Source: Terriglobia bacterium
GTDB taxonomy: Bacteria > Acidobacteriota > Terriglobia > Bryobacterales > Bryobacteraceae
Direction: 5' to 3'
Length of the DNA: 64,000 bases
Assembly (NCBI GenBank): GCA_021325175.1
Contig: JAJPHS010000056.1
Coordinates: 1-64,000, forward strand
Under the pieces are notes generated by a model that did no database searches, was not told the origin of the DNA, and saw only the letters and a program-made list of their open reading frames with translations. Numbering within the stretch: the first letter of the stretch is position 1; each line of letters starts with the position of its first letter. Made by a program: the position numbers and the translations under genes. Below are positions 16,100 through 26,461 of the stretch, in pieces.

Positions 16100-17370
16100 A
16101 ATCCGAGCTCGATCGCGAAGCGCCGCGGCAGGCGCCGCCGCATCAGAAATCGCACGCGGGATTTCTGATTTTGCTGGTTGCCGCGTGCGCGGCGCTGGCC
16201 GCCGGGATCTTTTACGAGCTGAAGCAGCGCGAGGCGCGGCGGCAATCGATGGCCGCGGCGATCAACGACGGCGCAACGCGGCCTCTGGTGGTGAACGTGG
16301 ACCGGGTGCGCAAGGCGCCCGCGCAATCGACGCTGGAATTGCCGTGCCAGACGATGCCGCTGGTTGAAACGCCGGTTTATGCCCGCGCCGACGGCTATGT
16401 TGTGAAGCGCGGCGCCGACATCGGCGACCGGGTGAAGAAGGGGCAGTTGCTGTTCGAGCTGGATACTCCGGAACTCGACCAGCAGATCGTTCAGGCGCGC
16501 GCCGCGCTGGCGCAATCGAAAGCCGCGTTACGGCAATATGAGGCGGCGCTGGCCGCGGCCGAAAGCAACCGCAAGCTGGCCGAGGTGACCGCGAAACGCT
16601 GGAAAAATCTGACCGATAAAGGCGTGTTCGCCCGGCAGGATCTGGATGAAAAGAACGCCGCGTTCGAGCTCTCGCAAGCCAACGAGAACGCCGCCCGCGA
16701 AAACATCCGCGCGGCGGAGAGCACCGTGGCCGCGAGCGAAGCCAATCTGGCCCGCCTGGAGGATCTGAAAAAATTCGACCGGCTGGAAGCGCCCTTTGAC
16801 GGCGTCGTGACGTATCGTAATTTGCAGTCCGATATCGGCACGCTGATCACGGCCGGCAATACCGGTTCGCGGGAGATGATGCGCATCGCGCAGATCGCGA
16901 CGCTGCGGGTGTTCGTGCCCATCCCGCAGAGCTACGCCGCCGAGATTCACGAAAATTTTCCCGCGGATCTGACGGTTGATGAATTGCCGGGCCGCGTCTT
17001 CCATAGCAAGGTGGAAGCGATGACCCATTCCGTCGATCAGAATTCGCGCACCATGCAAGCCGAGCTGATGATCCGCAACGAGCGCGAAGCGCTGCTGCCG
17101 GGCATGTACGCCAAGGCGCATTTTAAGCTCCCGCACGCCGTCGATGTTTTAATGCTTCCCGCCGACGCGCTGCTTTTGCCAAAAGAAGGCCCGCGGGTTG
17201 CGGTGGTCGGCGAAGACCGCCGGGTGCATTTTCAACCGGTAACGATCGGGCGGGATTACGGAGCCGAGATTGAAATTGATTCCGGTCTGAAGGAAGGCGA
17301 TTTCGTGGTCCTGAATCCGACCGATGAGGTGCGCGAGGGCGTGGTCGTCGAGCCGAAGGAACGAAAATAA
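16096..17370 (+). CDS. RND periplasmic adaptor (HlyD/AcrA family)
   Basis: This 424-residue protein is anchored by one N-terminal membrane segment (about 22-40). A biotinyl-lipoyl-like domain (YARADGYVVKRGADIGDRVKKG) follows. A long Ala-rich coiled-coil hairpin (about 135-220) comes next, then the second lipoyl half (APFDGVVTYRN) and a beta-barrel with LLPGMYAKAHF. This is the standard membrane-fusion-protein order. It links the inner-membrane pump encoded just upstream (4-nt ATGA overlap) to an outer-membrane channel that must be encoded elsewhere. The gene ends 10 nt from a convergent lipoprotein gene, with no obvious terminator between. Confidence 0.92.
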   Translation: MKSELDREAPRQAPPHQKSHAGFLILLVAACAALAAGIFYELKQREARRQSMAAAINDGATRPLVVNVDRVRKAPAQSTLELPCQTMPLVETPVYARADGYVVKRGADIGDRVKKGQLLFELDTPELDQQIVQARAALAQSKAALRQYEAALAAAESNRKLAEVTAKRWKNLTDKGVFARQDLDEKNAAFELSQANENAARENIRAAESTVAASEANLARLEDLKKFDRLEAPFDGVVTYRNLQSDIGTLITAGNTGSREMMRIAQIATLRVFVPIPQSYAAEIHENFPADLTVDELPGRVFHSKVEAMTHSVDQNSRTMQAELMIRNEREALLPGMYAKAHFKLPHAVDVLMLPADALLLPKEGPRVAVVGEDRRVHFQPVTIGRDYGAEIEIDSGLKEGDFVVLNPTDEVREGVVVEPKERK

Positions 17371-17380
17371 CAATCCCCGC

Positions 17381-17926
17381 TCAGTGGACGATCCTCTCGA
17401 GCGTCCAGCCGTTGTTGTAGCGGAAGAACAGAACCGGCGAAACATCCTGGGTAAAATCGCCTTTTTTCACGCCCATTAGCGGCAGCGGATCGGGGAAGCA
17501 TTTATGCGGGACGGCGATGCCGAATTTTCCCGATACCAGGCGCGTCATCTGCTCCGGACCGTCCTTATCGCTGGTCACTTCGGTGACGGCGAGGTTGAAA
17601 TCGCCGCGTATCTGGACATAGGGCCGGGTCATATCGCCGATTAAAACGTCGTCGGCAAACTTCAGATCGCGGCCGGCTTGCTTCAGGCGGGCGATTTGCC
17701 GGCCGCGCTGGCCGGTTTCAGACGGCGAATCCCACAGATCGCTGTCCACGCCGCAATCGACCTGCTGCGGCGTCAGCATCACGTATTCGGCATCCAGGTG
17801 CAGCGGTGTGCTCTCGATGATTCCGCGGACTTTGCCGTAATTGAAATCGTTAGGCCCGCAGGCCAGCAGAAAAATGCCTATTCCGGCCAGCAAAGCGCCT
17901 TTTTTGATGGAATTATGCATTTCCAT
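17381..17926 (-). CDS. Predicted lipoprotein, function unknown
   Basis: This 181-residue protein has a lipoprotein signal: positive n-region, hydrophobic stretch GALLAGIGIF and lipobox LLAC with Cys23. The mature part has one further conserved-looking Cys in QQVDCGVDSD and another in PHKCFPDP. I do not recognise a family. The start is either ATG at 17926 or the ATG two codons later; both leave the signal intact. It is divergent from the cold-shock gene and convergent with the RND adaptor. It is probably anchored in a membrane facing the periplasm. Confidence 0.7.
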   Translation of the reverse strand: MEMHNSIKKGALLAGIGIFLLACGPNDFNYGKVRGIIESTPLHLDAEYVMLTPQQVDCGVDSDLWDSPSETGQRGRQIARLKQAGRDLKFADDVLIGDMTRPYVQIRGDFNLAVTEVTSDKDGPEQMTRLVSGKFGIAVPHKCFPDPLPLMGVKKGDFTQDVSPVLFFRYNNGWTLERIVH

Positions 17927-18086
17927 GCGCTCTTTTCCCCCCGGGCCCCGATTTTGCTCGGGACCAAGAGTACTATCGGCGGGTCAGGCATCTAAGTACA
18001 GACATATGCCATGGCGTAGGAAATTTCCATCCGGCCCGGGATGGCGGCTTTCGGGAATTCTAACGTTACGGCACGGCAGGTCTTTG

Positions 18087-18115
18087 TTGCAGCCAAACAA
18101 GTAACGTGAGACAAT
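18087..18115 (+). promoter_or_regulatory. Putative sigma-70 promoter of the cold-shock gene
   Basis: TTGCAG (18087-18092), a 17-nt spacer, then GACAAT (18110-18115). The expected start near 18121 gives a leader of about 55 nt before the GTG start codon. Confidence 0.5.
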
Positions 18116-18137
18116 AGCCGAAGCTTTGGAAGGAACG

Positions 18138-18153
18138 TCCCGGCTTGCCGGGA
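18138..18153 (+). promoter_or_regulatory. Leader hairpin upstream of cold-shock gene
   Basis: TCCCGG-CTTG-CCGGGA forms a 6-bp GC-rich stem with a CUUG tetraloop, an unusually stable class. It ends 8 nt before the AGGAGA Shine-Dalgarno (18161-18166). It may protect the leader or tune its folding with temperature; the role is inferred. Confidence 0.45.
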
Positions 18154-18175
18154 ATGGAACAGGAGAAATCAAGTA

Positions 18176-18379
18176 GTGAGAGAAAAGGGTGTTGTGAAAT
18201 GGTTTAACGCCGCGAAAGGCTATGGATTCATCCAACGGGCCAGCGGCGAGGACGTGTTTGTGCACTTTTCGGCCATCCAGATGTCCGGCTACCGGACACT
18301 TGAAGAAGGCGCGGAAGTCGAGTTCGAGGTCAAGCGGGGTCCCAAGGGTCTCCAGGCCGAGAACGTGAATAGGCCTTAG
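18176..18379 (+). CDS. Cold-shock domain protein (CspA family)
   Basis: This 67-residue single-domain OB-fold protein carries RNP1 (KGYGFI) and RNP2 (VFVHF) nucleic-acid-binding motifs. It begins [15 protein letters not shown], typical of the family, and acts as an RNA chaperone binding single-stranded RNA. The start is GTG at 18176, supported by AGGAGA 9 nt upstream. A promoter candidate, a leader hairpin and a strong intrinsic terminator show that it is a monocistronic unit. Confidence 0.95.
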   Translation: MREKGVVKWFNAAKGYGFIQRASGEDVFVHFSAIQMSGYRTLEEGAEVEFEVKRGPKGLQAENVNRP

Positions 18380-18405
18380 GCCGGGAGGAAAGAACAGGAT
18401 CAGGC

Positions 18406-18440
18406 AAGGGCCGCCCCCACCGGGCGGCCTTTTTGCTTTT
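18406..18440 (+). terminator. Rho-independent terminator after cold-shock gene
   Basis: GGCCGCCC (18409-18416) pairs perfectly with GGGCGGCC (18422-18429) across a 5-nt loop, followed by TTTTTGCTTTT. It is a textbook intrinsic terminator and insulates the downstream kinase genes. Confidence 0.9.
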
Positions 18441-18482
18441 TCTGGGATGAGAAATCGCCTGCGGCGGGCCTACTACTTATAA

Positions 18483-19517
18483 GTGAAGGTCGTCATGATC
18501 GACGATTCGGCGCCGGATCGGAAACTGTACCGGGTGCTGCTGGAGGAGGGATTCGGCAACGGTTTGCGGTTCTGGGAGGAAAGTTTGGCGGCGCGCGGAA
18601 TCGAAACCTGCCGCCGCGTGGCGCCGGATTGCGTTCTGCTCGATTATAAGCTCCCGGATATGACCGGCCTGGAGTTTCTGACCCAGATCCGGTCCGAAGA
18701 CCCCGCCGATGCGCCGGCATTCGCGGTGGTGATGCTTACCGGGCTGGCCGACGAGCAGGTGGCCGTCGACGCCCTGAAAAGCGGTGCGCAGGATTATCTG
18801 GTTAAAGACCGGATCACGCCGGAGGCGCTGATGTCGGCGGTCCGGCGCGCGCACGAAAAAGTGGACCTGCTGCGAACGCTAAAGGCCGAGCGCGACCGGC
18901 TGGCGGAGTCGCTGGCGGAAAAAGAGGTCCTGCTTAAGGAAGTTCACCACCGCGTGAAAAACAATTTGCAGGTGATCGCCAGCTTGCTGCGCCTTCAGGC
19001 TGCCTCCTTCGCCGATCCGGCGATGGCCGCCGCTCTGCGCGAGAGCCAGAATCGTGTCGAGTCCATGGCTTTGATCCACGAGCAGCTTTATGAAACGAGC
19101 GACCTGCGCGAAGTGGATCTGGCCGAGCACGCCGGCCTGCTCGCCAATAACCTGTATCGCTCCTATGGCGAGCCGGAGCGCATCGCGATGAGCTTCGCGG
19201 TCGAGAAATTGCCGCTGAGCCTCGATCGCGCGATTCCCGCGAGCCTGATCCTCAACGAATTGATCTCGAACGCGCTCAAGCACGCTTTCCCCGGCGGCCG
19301 CGCCGGATCGATTGAGATTCGCGGGCGCGCCGAAAACGGAAAGATTGCGCTGGAGGTCCACGACGACGGCGCGGGCGTGGCGCCCGAGTTGGACCTGAAG
19401 CGGCCGAAATCGCTCGGGCTGGAGATCGTCAACATTCTGACGCGCCAGTTGAAAGGCGTTTTCGAGCTGGAGCGCGGCGAAGGAACGACGTTCCGCGTTT
19501 GCTTTCCGAGTTCGTGA
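18483..19517 (+). CDS. Receiver - HisKA_2 histidine kinase fusion
   Basis: This 344-residue soluble signalling protein has an N-terminal receiver domain (1-125) with Asp7/Asp8, phosphoacceptor Asp54 (VLLDYKLPDM) and Lys108. A short coiled linker leads to a HisKA_2 motif, EVHHRVKNNLQ, with the phosphoacceptor among His155/His156. The ATPase domain has LNELISNALKHAF (N-box) and HDDGAGV (G1). Receiver plus HisKA_2 fusions are often the receiving kinase in a phosphorelay or light/stress pathway. The start is GTG at 18483 with no Shine-Dalgarno. The next gene, a degenerate hybrid kinase, begins 2 nt after the stop, so the two are surely one operon. Confidence 0.9.
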   Translation: MKVVMIDDSAPDRKLYRVLLEEGFGNGLRFWEESLAARGIETCRRVAPDCVLLDYKLPDMTGLEFLTQIRSEDPADAPAFAVVMLTGLADEQVAVDALKSGAQDYLVKDRITPEALMSAVRRAHEKVDLLRTLKAERDRLAESLAEKEVLLKEVHHRVKNNLQVIASLLRLQAASFADPAMAAALRESQNRVESMALIHEQLYETSDLREVDLAEHAGLLANNLYRSYGEPERIAMSFAVEKLPLSLDRAIPASLILNELISNALKHAFPGGRAGSIEIRGRAENGKIALEVHDDGAGVAPELDLKRPKSLGLEIVNILTRQLKGVFELERGEGTTFRVCFPSS

Positions 19518-19519
19518 TT

Positions 19520-21352
19520 ATGGATCCGGCAATGTACAAGATTCTGGTGGTCGAAGACGAGGGGCTGATCGCGCACGACATCGCGGACCGTCTGGCGGCG
19601 CTCGGCCATAAGGTGATCGCGACGGCGGCCACGGCGGAGGAGGCGATCGAGCGCGCCTCCGGCGCCGATCTGGTCCTGATGGACATTCGCCTGGACGGCC
19701 GCGCCGACGGGATCGAAGCGGCGGCCGAGATCCGCGCGCGATATCACCTGCCGGTAATTTTCCTGACGGCGCACGCCGACCGCTCGACGCTTGAACGCGC
19801 CAAGACGGCCGCGCCGTTCGGATATATCGTCAAGCCGTTGTCGCACAATTCGCTGAATACGTCGATCGAAATGGCGATGCACAAATACCGGCTGGAGCGG
19901 CAGCTTGAGGAGCGCGAGGCGTGGATGCGAACCGTGCTCGGCTCGGTTGCCGACGCGGTCGTGGTCGCCGACGCGAGCGGGCGCGTGGTGATGCTGAATC
20001 TCGCCGCGGAGGTGCTGACGGGATGGCCGCACGCGGAGGCGCAGGGGCAGCCGGTCTCGAAAGTGGTCGCCCTGGCGAAAGAAAACGGAGCGGTCGCCGG
20101 CGAGGACCCGGTGGCGCTGGCAATGCTTCGCGATGCCGTGGTGCCGCTGGCGCGAAGCTGGCGCCTGGTTTCCCGCAGCGGGCGGGAAATGAGCGTCGAA
20201 GGCGCGGCCGCTCCGGTGAAGACCAACACCGGCATTATCGGCGCGGCGCTGAGCTTCCGCGACGTGAGCGCGCGGCGCTGGGAGGAGCAGCAGATCCGCC
20301 AATCGCAAAAACTTGAAGCGCTCGGCCGGCTGGCCGCCGGCGTTTCCACCGATTACTCAAACCTGCTGGGCATCGTTCGTAATCGGGCGGACCAGTTACT
20401 CCGCCACTTCGGAGAATACTCGCCCGCCCGCAAGCTGATCGAGGAGATCGAGCAGGCGGCCGTGGCGGCGGACCAGATCAACCGGCGGCTGGCGGCGTTC
20501 GGATCGCGGCAGGTGTGCCAACCCGAGCCGGTAAGCCTGAACGCGCTGCTGCGGCGCTCGACCAAGCTGATCGAGTCCCTGGCCGGTACGCAAATCGAGC
20601 TGTCGATTCGCCCCGATCCGGCCACGATGCGCGTGCGCGCGGACACGTCGCAGATCGAGCAGGCGCTGCTCGGCCTGATCCTGCATGCCTGCTCCAGGAT
20701 GGCTTTGGGCGGGAAGCTGCTGATCGAGACGCGCAACGCCGGCGCGCCGGCCGGCAGTCAGATTGCCGCCTACGCAATGCTTGCGGTGACCTACACGGGC
20801 GAAGAAGACGAACCGGAGCGCCTGTTTGAGCCTTGCCCTGCGGGTGAAGAAGGAATGGCGCTGGCGATGGTGCACGCCATCGTCACCGAACACGGCGGCT
20901 ACATCTCCGCACAGCGCGCCGGCTCCGGCGGCTGCCGCTTCGAAATTCTTCTTCCGGCCGAAACTGCCGCCGCGCTTCCGGCCGCTCGCGTTTTCTCGCG
21001 TCGGGAGGCGCCCGCCATCCTGCTGATCGAATCGCGCGACGCGGTTCGCGCTGAGCTTCACAATTTTTTCGAAGCCAACGGCTATAACCTGCTGGAGGCG
21101 GCCGATACCAGCGAGGCGCTAGCCGTGAGCAAGATGCACGAAGGCTCGATCGACCTGCTGATCGGCGAGGCGCCGCTTGGAGCGGCCGCGGCAGAACTGG
21201 TGCGGGAGCATTCAGCGCTGAAAGTGCTGGAAATTGTGGACGAAGCGCCGCGCGCCAATCAGATCCGTCGTCCCTTTACGCAGGCGGCGCTACTCGAAAA
21301 AGTGGAAGCGCTGCTTCAGGATCGCGCCAAGCTGGCCCCAGCGACGGCATAA
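19520..21352 (+). CDS. Receiver - PAS - degenerate histidine kinase - degenerate receiver
   Basis: This 610-residue protein starts at the ATG 2 nt after the preceding kinase. The first receiver (about 1-120) is intact: Glu12/Asp13, Asp55 and Lys105. A PAS domain (about 135-250) follows. The kinase core is recognisable but eroded: the H-box reads GVSTDYSN with Thr277 where GVAHDFNN has His, the N-box reads LILHA with His389 for Asn, the G1 Asp is Tyr425 (VTYTG), and the glycine loop is lost (EEGMALAM). The C-terminal receiver has Glu550 in place of the phosphoacceptor Asp and Arg for the conserved Lys. It is unlikely to autophosphorylate; a scaffold or regulator of the neighbouring kinase is inferred. 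Confidence 0.85.
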   Translation: MDPAMYKILVVEDEGLIAHDIADRLAALGHKVIATAATAEEAIERASGADLVLMDIRLDGRADGIEAAAEIRARYHLPVIFLTAHADRSTLERAKTAAPFGYIVKPLSHNSLNTSIEMAMHKYRLERQLEEREAWMRTVLGSVADAVVVADASGRVVMLNLAAEVLTGWPHAEAQGQPVSKVVALAKENGAVAGEDPVALAMLRDAVVPLARSWRLVSRSGREMSVEGAAAPVKTNTGIIGAALSFRDVSARRWEEQQIRQSQKLEALGRLAAGVSTDYSNLLGIVRNRADQLLRHFGEYSPARKLIEEIEQAAVAADQINRRLAAFGSRQVCQPEPVSLNALLRRSTKLIESLAGTQIELSIRPDPATMRVRADTSQIEQALLGLILHACSRMALGGKLLIETRNAGAPAGSQIAAYAMLAVTYTGEEDEPERLFEPCPAGEEGMALAMVHAIVTEHGGYISAQRAGSGGCRFEILLPAETAAALPAARVFSRREAPAILLIESRDAVRAELHNFFEANGYNLLEAADTSEALAVSKMHEGSIDLLIGEAPLGAAAAELVREHSALKVLEIVDEAPRANQIRRPFTQAALLEKVEALLQDRAKLAPATA

Positions 21353-21450
21353 ACCACTAAAAAACCAAGCGTTTCCCTGATTCTTCCGATTCGCGAAGTG
21401 TTGATGCGAATTTTGCTTTGTATGAACTTAGCGATTTATTTACAGCCTGA

Positions 21451-21471
21451 CTTGACAACACTAGACTAAGA
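21451..21471 (+). promoter_or_regulatory. HAIR-like operator overlapping the dnaK promoter
   Basis: CTTGACA-N7-ACTAAGA overlaps the -35 and spacer. It agrees with the actinobacterial HspR operator (CTTGAGT-N7-ACTCAAG) at 9 of 14 positions. Because hspR is the third gene of this operon, HspR autorepression through this site is a reasonable inference, but the right half-site is weak. Confidence 0.4.
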
Positions 21472-21480
21472 TTGCATAAT
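21452..21480 (+). promoter_or_regulatory. Sigma-70 promoter of dnaK operon
   Basis: TTGACA (21452-21457), exactly 17 nt, then CATAAT (21475-21480). This is the best housekeeping promoter in the window. The predicted leader is about 50 nt and contains GAGAGGA 12 nt before the dnaK ATG. Confidence 0.8.
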
Positions 21481-21536
21481 CAAGACAGGCTAAATAAAAG
21501 CCGCGAGTTCTTAATACGAGAGGACGTCAGACAAGT

Positions 21537-23459
<1,923 letters not shown>

Positions 23460-23460
23460 G

Positions 23461-23541
23461 TGGCCGGTGTCCGGTGGCCAGAAGAAGCTAGTGCCGGCCA
23501 CTAGCGACTGGCCACTGGCCACCGGGGAATCGGCCACTGGC
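23461..23541 (+). repeat. Nested inverted repeats in the dnaK-dnaJ spacer
   Basis: The 87-nt spacer is built from variants of GGCCACTGG. CCGGTGGCCAG (23471-23481) pairs perfectly with CTGGCCACCGG (23515-23525). Inside it GCTAGTG (23487-23493) pairs with CACTAGC (23499-23505). A further CGGCCACTGGC unit lies at 23531-23541. The transcript should fold into a stable branched hairpin just before the dnaJ start. Confidence 0.75.
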
Positions 23542-23546
23542 TTAAT

Positions 23547-24713
23547 ATGGCTCAGCAGGACTACTATCAAACCCTTGGTGTATCGCGCGAGGCGAGCGAA
23601 GAGGATATTCGCAAAGCGTACCGAAAACTCGCTCGTAAGCATCACCCGGACCTGAATCCGGGCGATAAAGCAGCCGAGGAGCGCTTCAAAAAAGTCCAGG
23701 AAGCATACGACGTCCTGAGCGATCCGAAAAAGAAGCAGATGTACGATCAGTACGGCTTCTATTCGGAAAACGGGATGCCCGGAGGAGCGGGAGCCGGCGC
23801 GGGCCAGCGCGGGCCCAACATGGGCTTCGGAGGGTTCGACTTTTCCGACATTTTCACGCGCGGCGCAGCGGGCGGGCGGCGGCCATCGGCGGAGGAGTCG
23901 GCCAATTTTCAAGATATTTTCAGCCAGTGGTTCGGCCGCCACCACGGTGAAGAGTCCACCCTGCCGCAAAAGGGCAGCGATCTTGAATACGGTTTGAACA
24001 TCGACTTCTGGCAGGCGATCCGCGGCACCCAGGTGAGGCTGAATATTAACCGGCAGGAAGCGTGCACCAGCTGCGGAGGCACGGGCACGGCGAAGTCGGG
24101 CGCCAGCATGGTTTGCCCGGAATGCAATGGCAGCGGCACCGTGACCCAAGCCGCGGGCGCGATGCGCTTCAGCCTGACCTGCCCGCGATGCAATGGAACC
24201 GGACGCCTGCGCAATCAGTGTCCGGCGTGCCATGGCGACGGCCGCATCACCACCACGGAAACGGTGGAGGTGCGCATCCCGCCGGGGGCGCAGCAAGGCT
24301 CGCGTTTGCGGGTCCCTGGAAAAGGAAACGCGGGGACGCACGGCGCGCCGCCTGGCGATCTGTACATCACCGTCCGGGTCGAGCCGCATCCCTTCTTCCG
24401 GCGCGACGGCGACGACATTTACATTACGGTGCCAGTGCGGATCGATGAAGCCGGGCTGGGAGCGAAAATCGAAGTGCCGACCATCGATGGCCGGGCGCTA
24501 CTGAAAATTCCGCAGGGAACCAAGAATGGCCAGAAGTTCCGGATGCGCGAAAAAGGAGTGCTGAATTCCCGCACCGGACAGCGCGGCGATCAAATTGTCG
24601 AGGTGGCGATCGAGGCGCCGGAGGTTCACGACGAGCGCACCAAGGAGCTGCTACGCGAGTACGCCAGGCTTCATCCCGACGATCCGCGCCAGGCCGTCTG
24701 GGCGAAGCTATGA
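23547..24713 (+). CDS. dnaJ: Chaperone DnaJ (Hsp40)
   Basis: This 388-residue type-I J-protein has a J-domain (1-70) with HPD at residues 33-35. A Gly-rich region follows, then a four-repeat zinc-binding cluster at about 173-232 ([32 protein letters not shown]) and the C-terminal substrate-binding beta domains. It stimulates DnaK ATPase and delivers clients. No Shine-Dalgarno precedes the ATG at 23547; the stable inverted-repeat structure in the spacer may set its expression relative to dnaK. hspR overlaps its stop by 4 nt. Confidence 0.95.
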   Translation: MAQQDYYQTLGVSREASEEDIRKAYRKLARKHHPDLNPGDKAAEERFKKVQEAYDVLSDPKKKQMYDQYGFYSENGMPGGAGAGAGQRGPNMGFGGFDFSDIFTRGAAGGRRPSAEESANFQDIFSQWFGRHHGEESTLPQKGSDLEYGLNIDFWQAIRGTQVRLNINRQEACTSCGGTGTAKSGASMVCPECNGSGTVTQAAGAMRFSLTCPRCNGTGRLRNQCPACHGDGRITTTETVEVRIPPGAQQGSRLRVPGKGNAGTHGAPPGDLYITVRVEPHPFFRRDGDDIYITVPVRIDEAGLGAKIEVPTIDGRALLKIPQGTKNGQKFRMREKGVLNSRTGQRGDQIVEVAIEAPEVHDERTKELLREYARLHPDDPRQAVWAKL

Positions 24714-25090
24714 GGAAACGGAACAAGGCTGCCTACATGATCTCGGCTGTGGCCGAGCAGTATCAGATCCATCCGCAAACGCTGCGCCTGTATGAGCGCG
24801 AAGGCTTGCTGAAGCCCTCCCGCAGCGATGGCAACACGCGTCTTTACACCGAAGAAGACCTGGAGCGGCTGGAGGTGATTCTCAAGCTCACTCGCGATCT
24901 GGGCGTCAATCTGGCGGGCGTCGAAATTATCCTCAATATGCGCGAAAAAATGGCGGAAATGCAGCGTCAAATCGAGCAGTTTGTCGCCAGTCTGAATACC
25001 GAATTAGCGCAGCGCCCGCCTCATCCCGCCGGACCGGAAAATTCGCTGGTCCCGGTGATCGAAGTGAAGAAGATGAAACGAACCGGTTAG
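24710..25090 (+). CDS. hspR: Heat-shock repressor HspR (MerR family)
   Basis: This 126-residue protein has an N-terminal MerR-type winged helix (about 9-77): [25 protein letters not shown], then the wing and [20 protein letters not shown] coiled-coil dimerisation helix follows ([15 protein letters not shown]). The sequence and its position directly after dnaJ (ATGA overlap) are typical of HspR, which represses dnaK operons with DnaK as co-repressor. The lack of effector-domain cysteines argues against a metal-sensing MerR. The operator is probably the degenerate HAIR-like site at 21451-21471. Confidence 0.92.
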   Translation: MRKRNKAAYMISAVAEQYQIHPQTLRLYEREGLLKPSRSDGNTRLYTEEDLERLEVILKLTRDLGVNLAGVEIILNMREKMAEMQRQIEQFVASLNTELAQRPPHPAGPENSLVPVIEVKKMKRTG

Positions 25091-25184
25091 GCGAATGAGT
25101 CGCTGAGCAAAACGTTCCACTCCGGATTCTTCGTGCGTAGCACGCCACAACTTCAAGTTAGCCGGCGTCTGCTACGTTTTAGAT

Positions 25185-26408
25185 ATGCGATTTTTTGTCT
25201 CGGTCCTTTTTGCGTCCGCGCTTCTGGCGCAGGATGCCGCCCGCCTGGCCGAAGATCCGGCCATCAAGGTGGCCTTCGCGGCGATCCAGAAGAATGAGCC
25301 GCATTTTATCGACGAACAGATCCGGATTTGCGAAATTCCCGCGCCGCCGTTTCACGAGGAAGCGCGCGCCAAGGAACTGGAGCGGTTGTTCCAGCAGGCC
25401 GGGCTGCATGAGGTGCGGATCGATAAAGCCGGCAACGTGATCGGCGTGCGCCCCGGAGCATCGCCGCATCCGAACCTGCTGCTTCAGGCTCATCTCGATA
25501 CCGTGTTTCCGGAAGGAACCAATGTCAAGGTCACGCGCGAGGGAACGCTGCTCAAAGGCCCCGGCATCGGCGACGATTGCCGCGGGCTGGCGACGATGCT
25601 GGGCGTAATTCGGGCGCTCGAGGAAGCGCACGTGAAAACTCCGGGGACGATTACCTTCGCCGCCGACGTCGGAGAAGAGGGCCTGGGCGATTTGCGCGGC
25701 ACCAAGGAGCTTTTTAACAACACTCTCAAAGGCCAGATCGATAAATTTATTTCCATTGACGGCCTGGGATTGGGAATCACCAACATCGGCGTGGGCAGCT
25801 ATCGTTATCGCGTCGAGTTCAAGGGTCCGGGCGGGCACAGCTTTGGCGCGTTCGGCATGGTGAATCCGATTCAGGCCATGGGGCGCGCGATTGCAAAGAT
25901 CGATAACTTCGATGTTCCGAAGAATCCGAAGACGACCTTCAACGTGGGCCGCGTGGGCGGCGGAACGTCGGTGAACGCGATTCCCTTTGAATGCTGGATG
26001 GAAGTGGATATGCGCTCGGCCGACAAGAATTCGCTCGAAGCGGTGAACGCCAAATTCAAGGCGGCCATCGCCGAAGCAGTCGAGGAAGAAAACAAGCGAT
26101 GGCCGGGACATGGAACCGTGACCGCGTCGCCGGAACTGGTCGGGTTGCGGCCGGCCGGCAGCACACCGGCGGATTCGGCGATCGTGATCGCGGCGGTCGC
26201 GGCGACGAAGGTTGTGGGCGGCTCCGGACGCCTCGGCGAAGGCTCGACGGACGCGAACGTGCCGATGAATTTAGGGATTCCCGCGATCACCATCGGCGGC
26301 GGCGGAAGAGGCAGCGGAGCGCACGCGCTGGACGAACAGTTCGATACGAAAGATTCGTATCTGGGCACGGAACGGGCGCTGCTGCTGGCTGTCGCGCTGG
26401 CGCGGTAA
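25185..26408 (+). CDS. Secreted M20 family peptidase (peptidase T-like)
   Basis: This 407-residue protein starts with a signal peptide, MRFFVSVLFASALLAQ. M20 metal-binding residues are visible: His103 and Asp105 in QAHLDTV, Asp130/Asp131 in GIGDDCRG, Glu164/Glu165 in VGEEGLG and a C-terminal His in GSGAHALDE. KGPGGHSFG marks the dimerisation-domain His. Likely a di-zinc exopeptidase outside the cytoplasm; annotations in this group range from peptidase T to dipeptidase, and the exact substrate is unclear. It shares fold but little detail with the M20 protein at 6117. The gene is monocistronic, with a TACGTT hexamer 6 nt before its ATG. Confidence 0.88.
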   Translation: MRFFVSVLFASALLAQDAARLAEDPAIKVAFAAIQKNEPHFIDEQIRICEIPAPPFHEEARAKELERLFQQAGLHEVRIDKAGNVIGVRPGASPHPNLLLQAHLDTVFPEGTNVKVTREGTLLKGPGIGDDCRGLATMLGVIRALEEAHVKTPGTITFAADVGEEGLGDLRGTKELFNNTLKGQIDKFISIDGLGLGITNIGVGSYRYRVEFKGPGGHSFGAFGMVNPIQAMGRAIAKIDNFDVPKNPKTTFNVGRVGGGTSVNAIPFECWMEVDMRSADKNSLEAVNAKFKAAIAEAVEEENKRWPGHGTVTASPELVGLRPAGSTPADSAIVIAAVAATKVVGGSGRLGEGSTDANVPMNLGIPAITIGGGGRGSGAHALDEQFDTKDSYLGTERALLLAVALAR

Positions 26409-26449
26409 TCCGGGGCCGCCCGATCCCCACGACCCGCTCTTTGGTTCCC

Positions 26450-26455
26450 TACAAT
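26450..26455 (+). promoter_or_regulatory. TACAAT -10-like element, 6 nt before rfbD
   Basis: TACAAT ends 6 nt before the GTG at 26462. It supports this GTG as the real start and suggests a leaderless transcript. Confidence 0.5.
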
Positions 26456-26461
26456 AATTAC

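Noticed and set aside
23461-23541. Possible CRISPR or tandem repeat array
   Set aside because: Units are short, in both orientations and without regular spacers; it is a nested inverted repeat, not a CRISPR.
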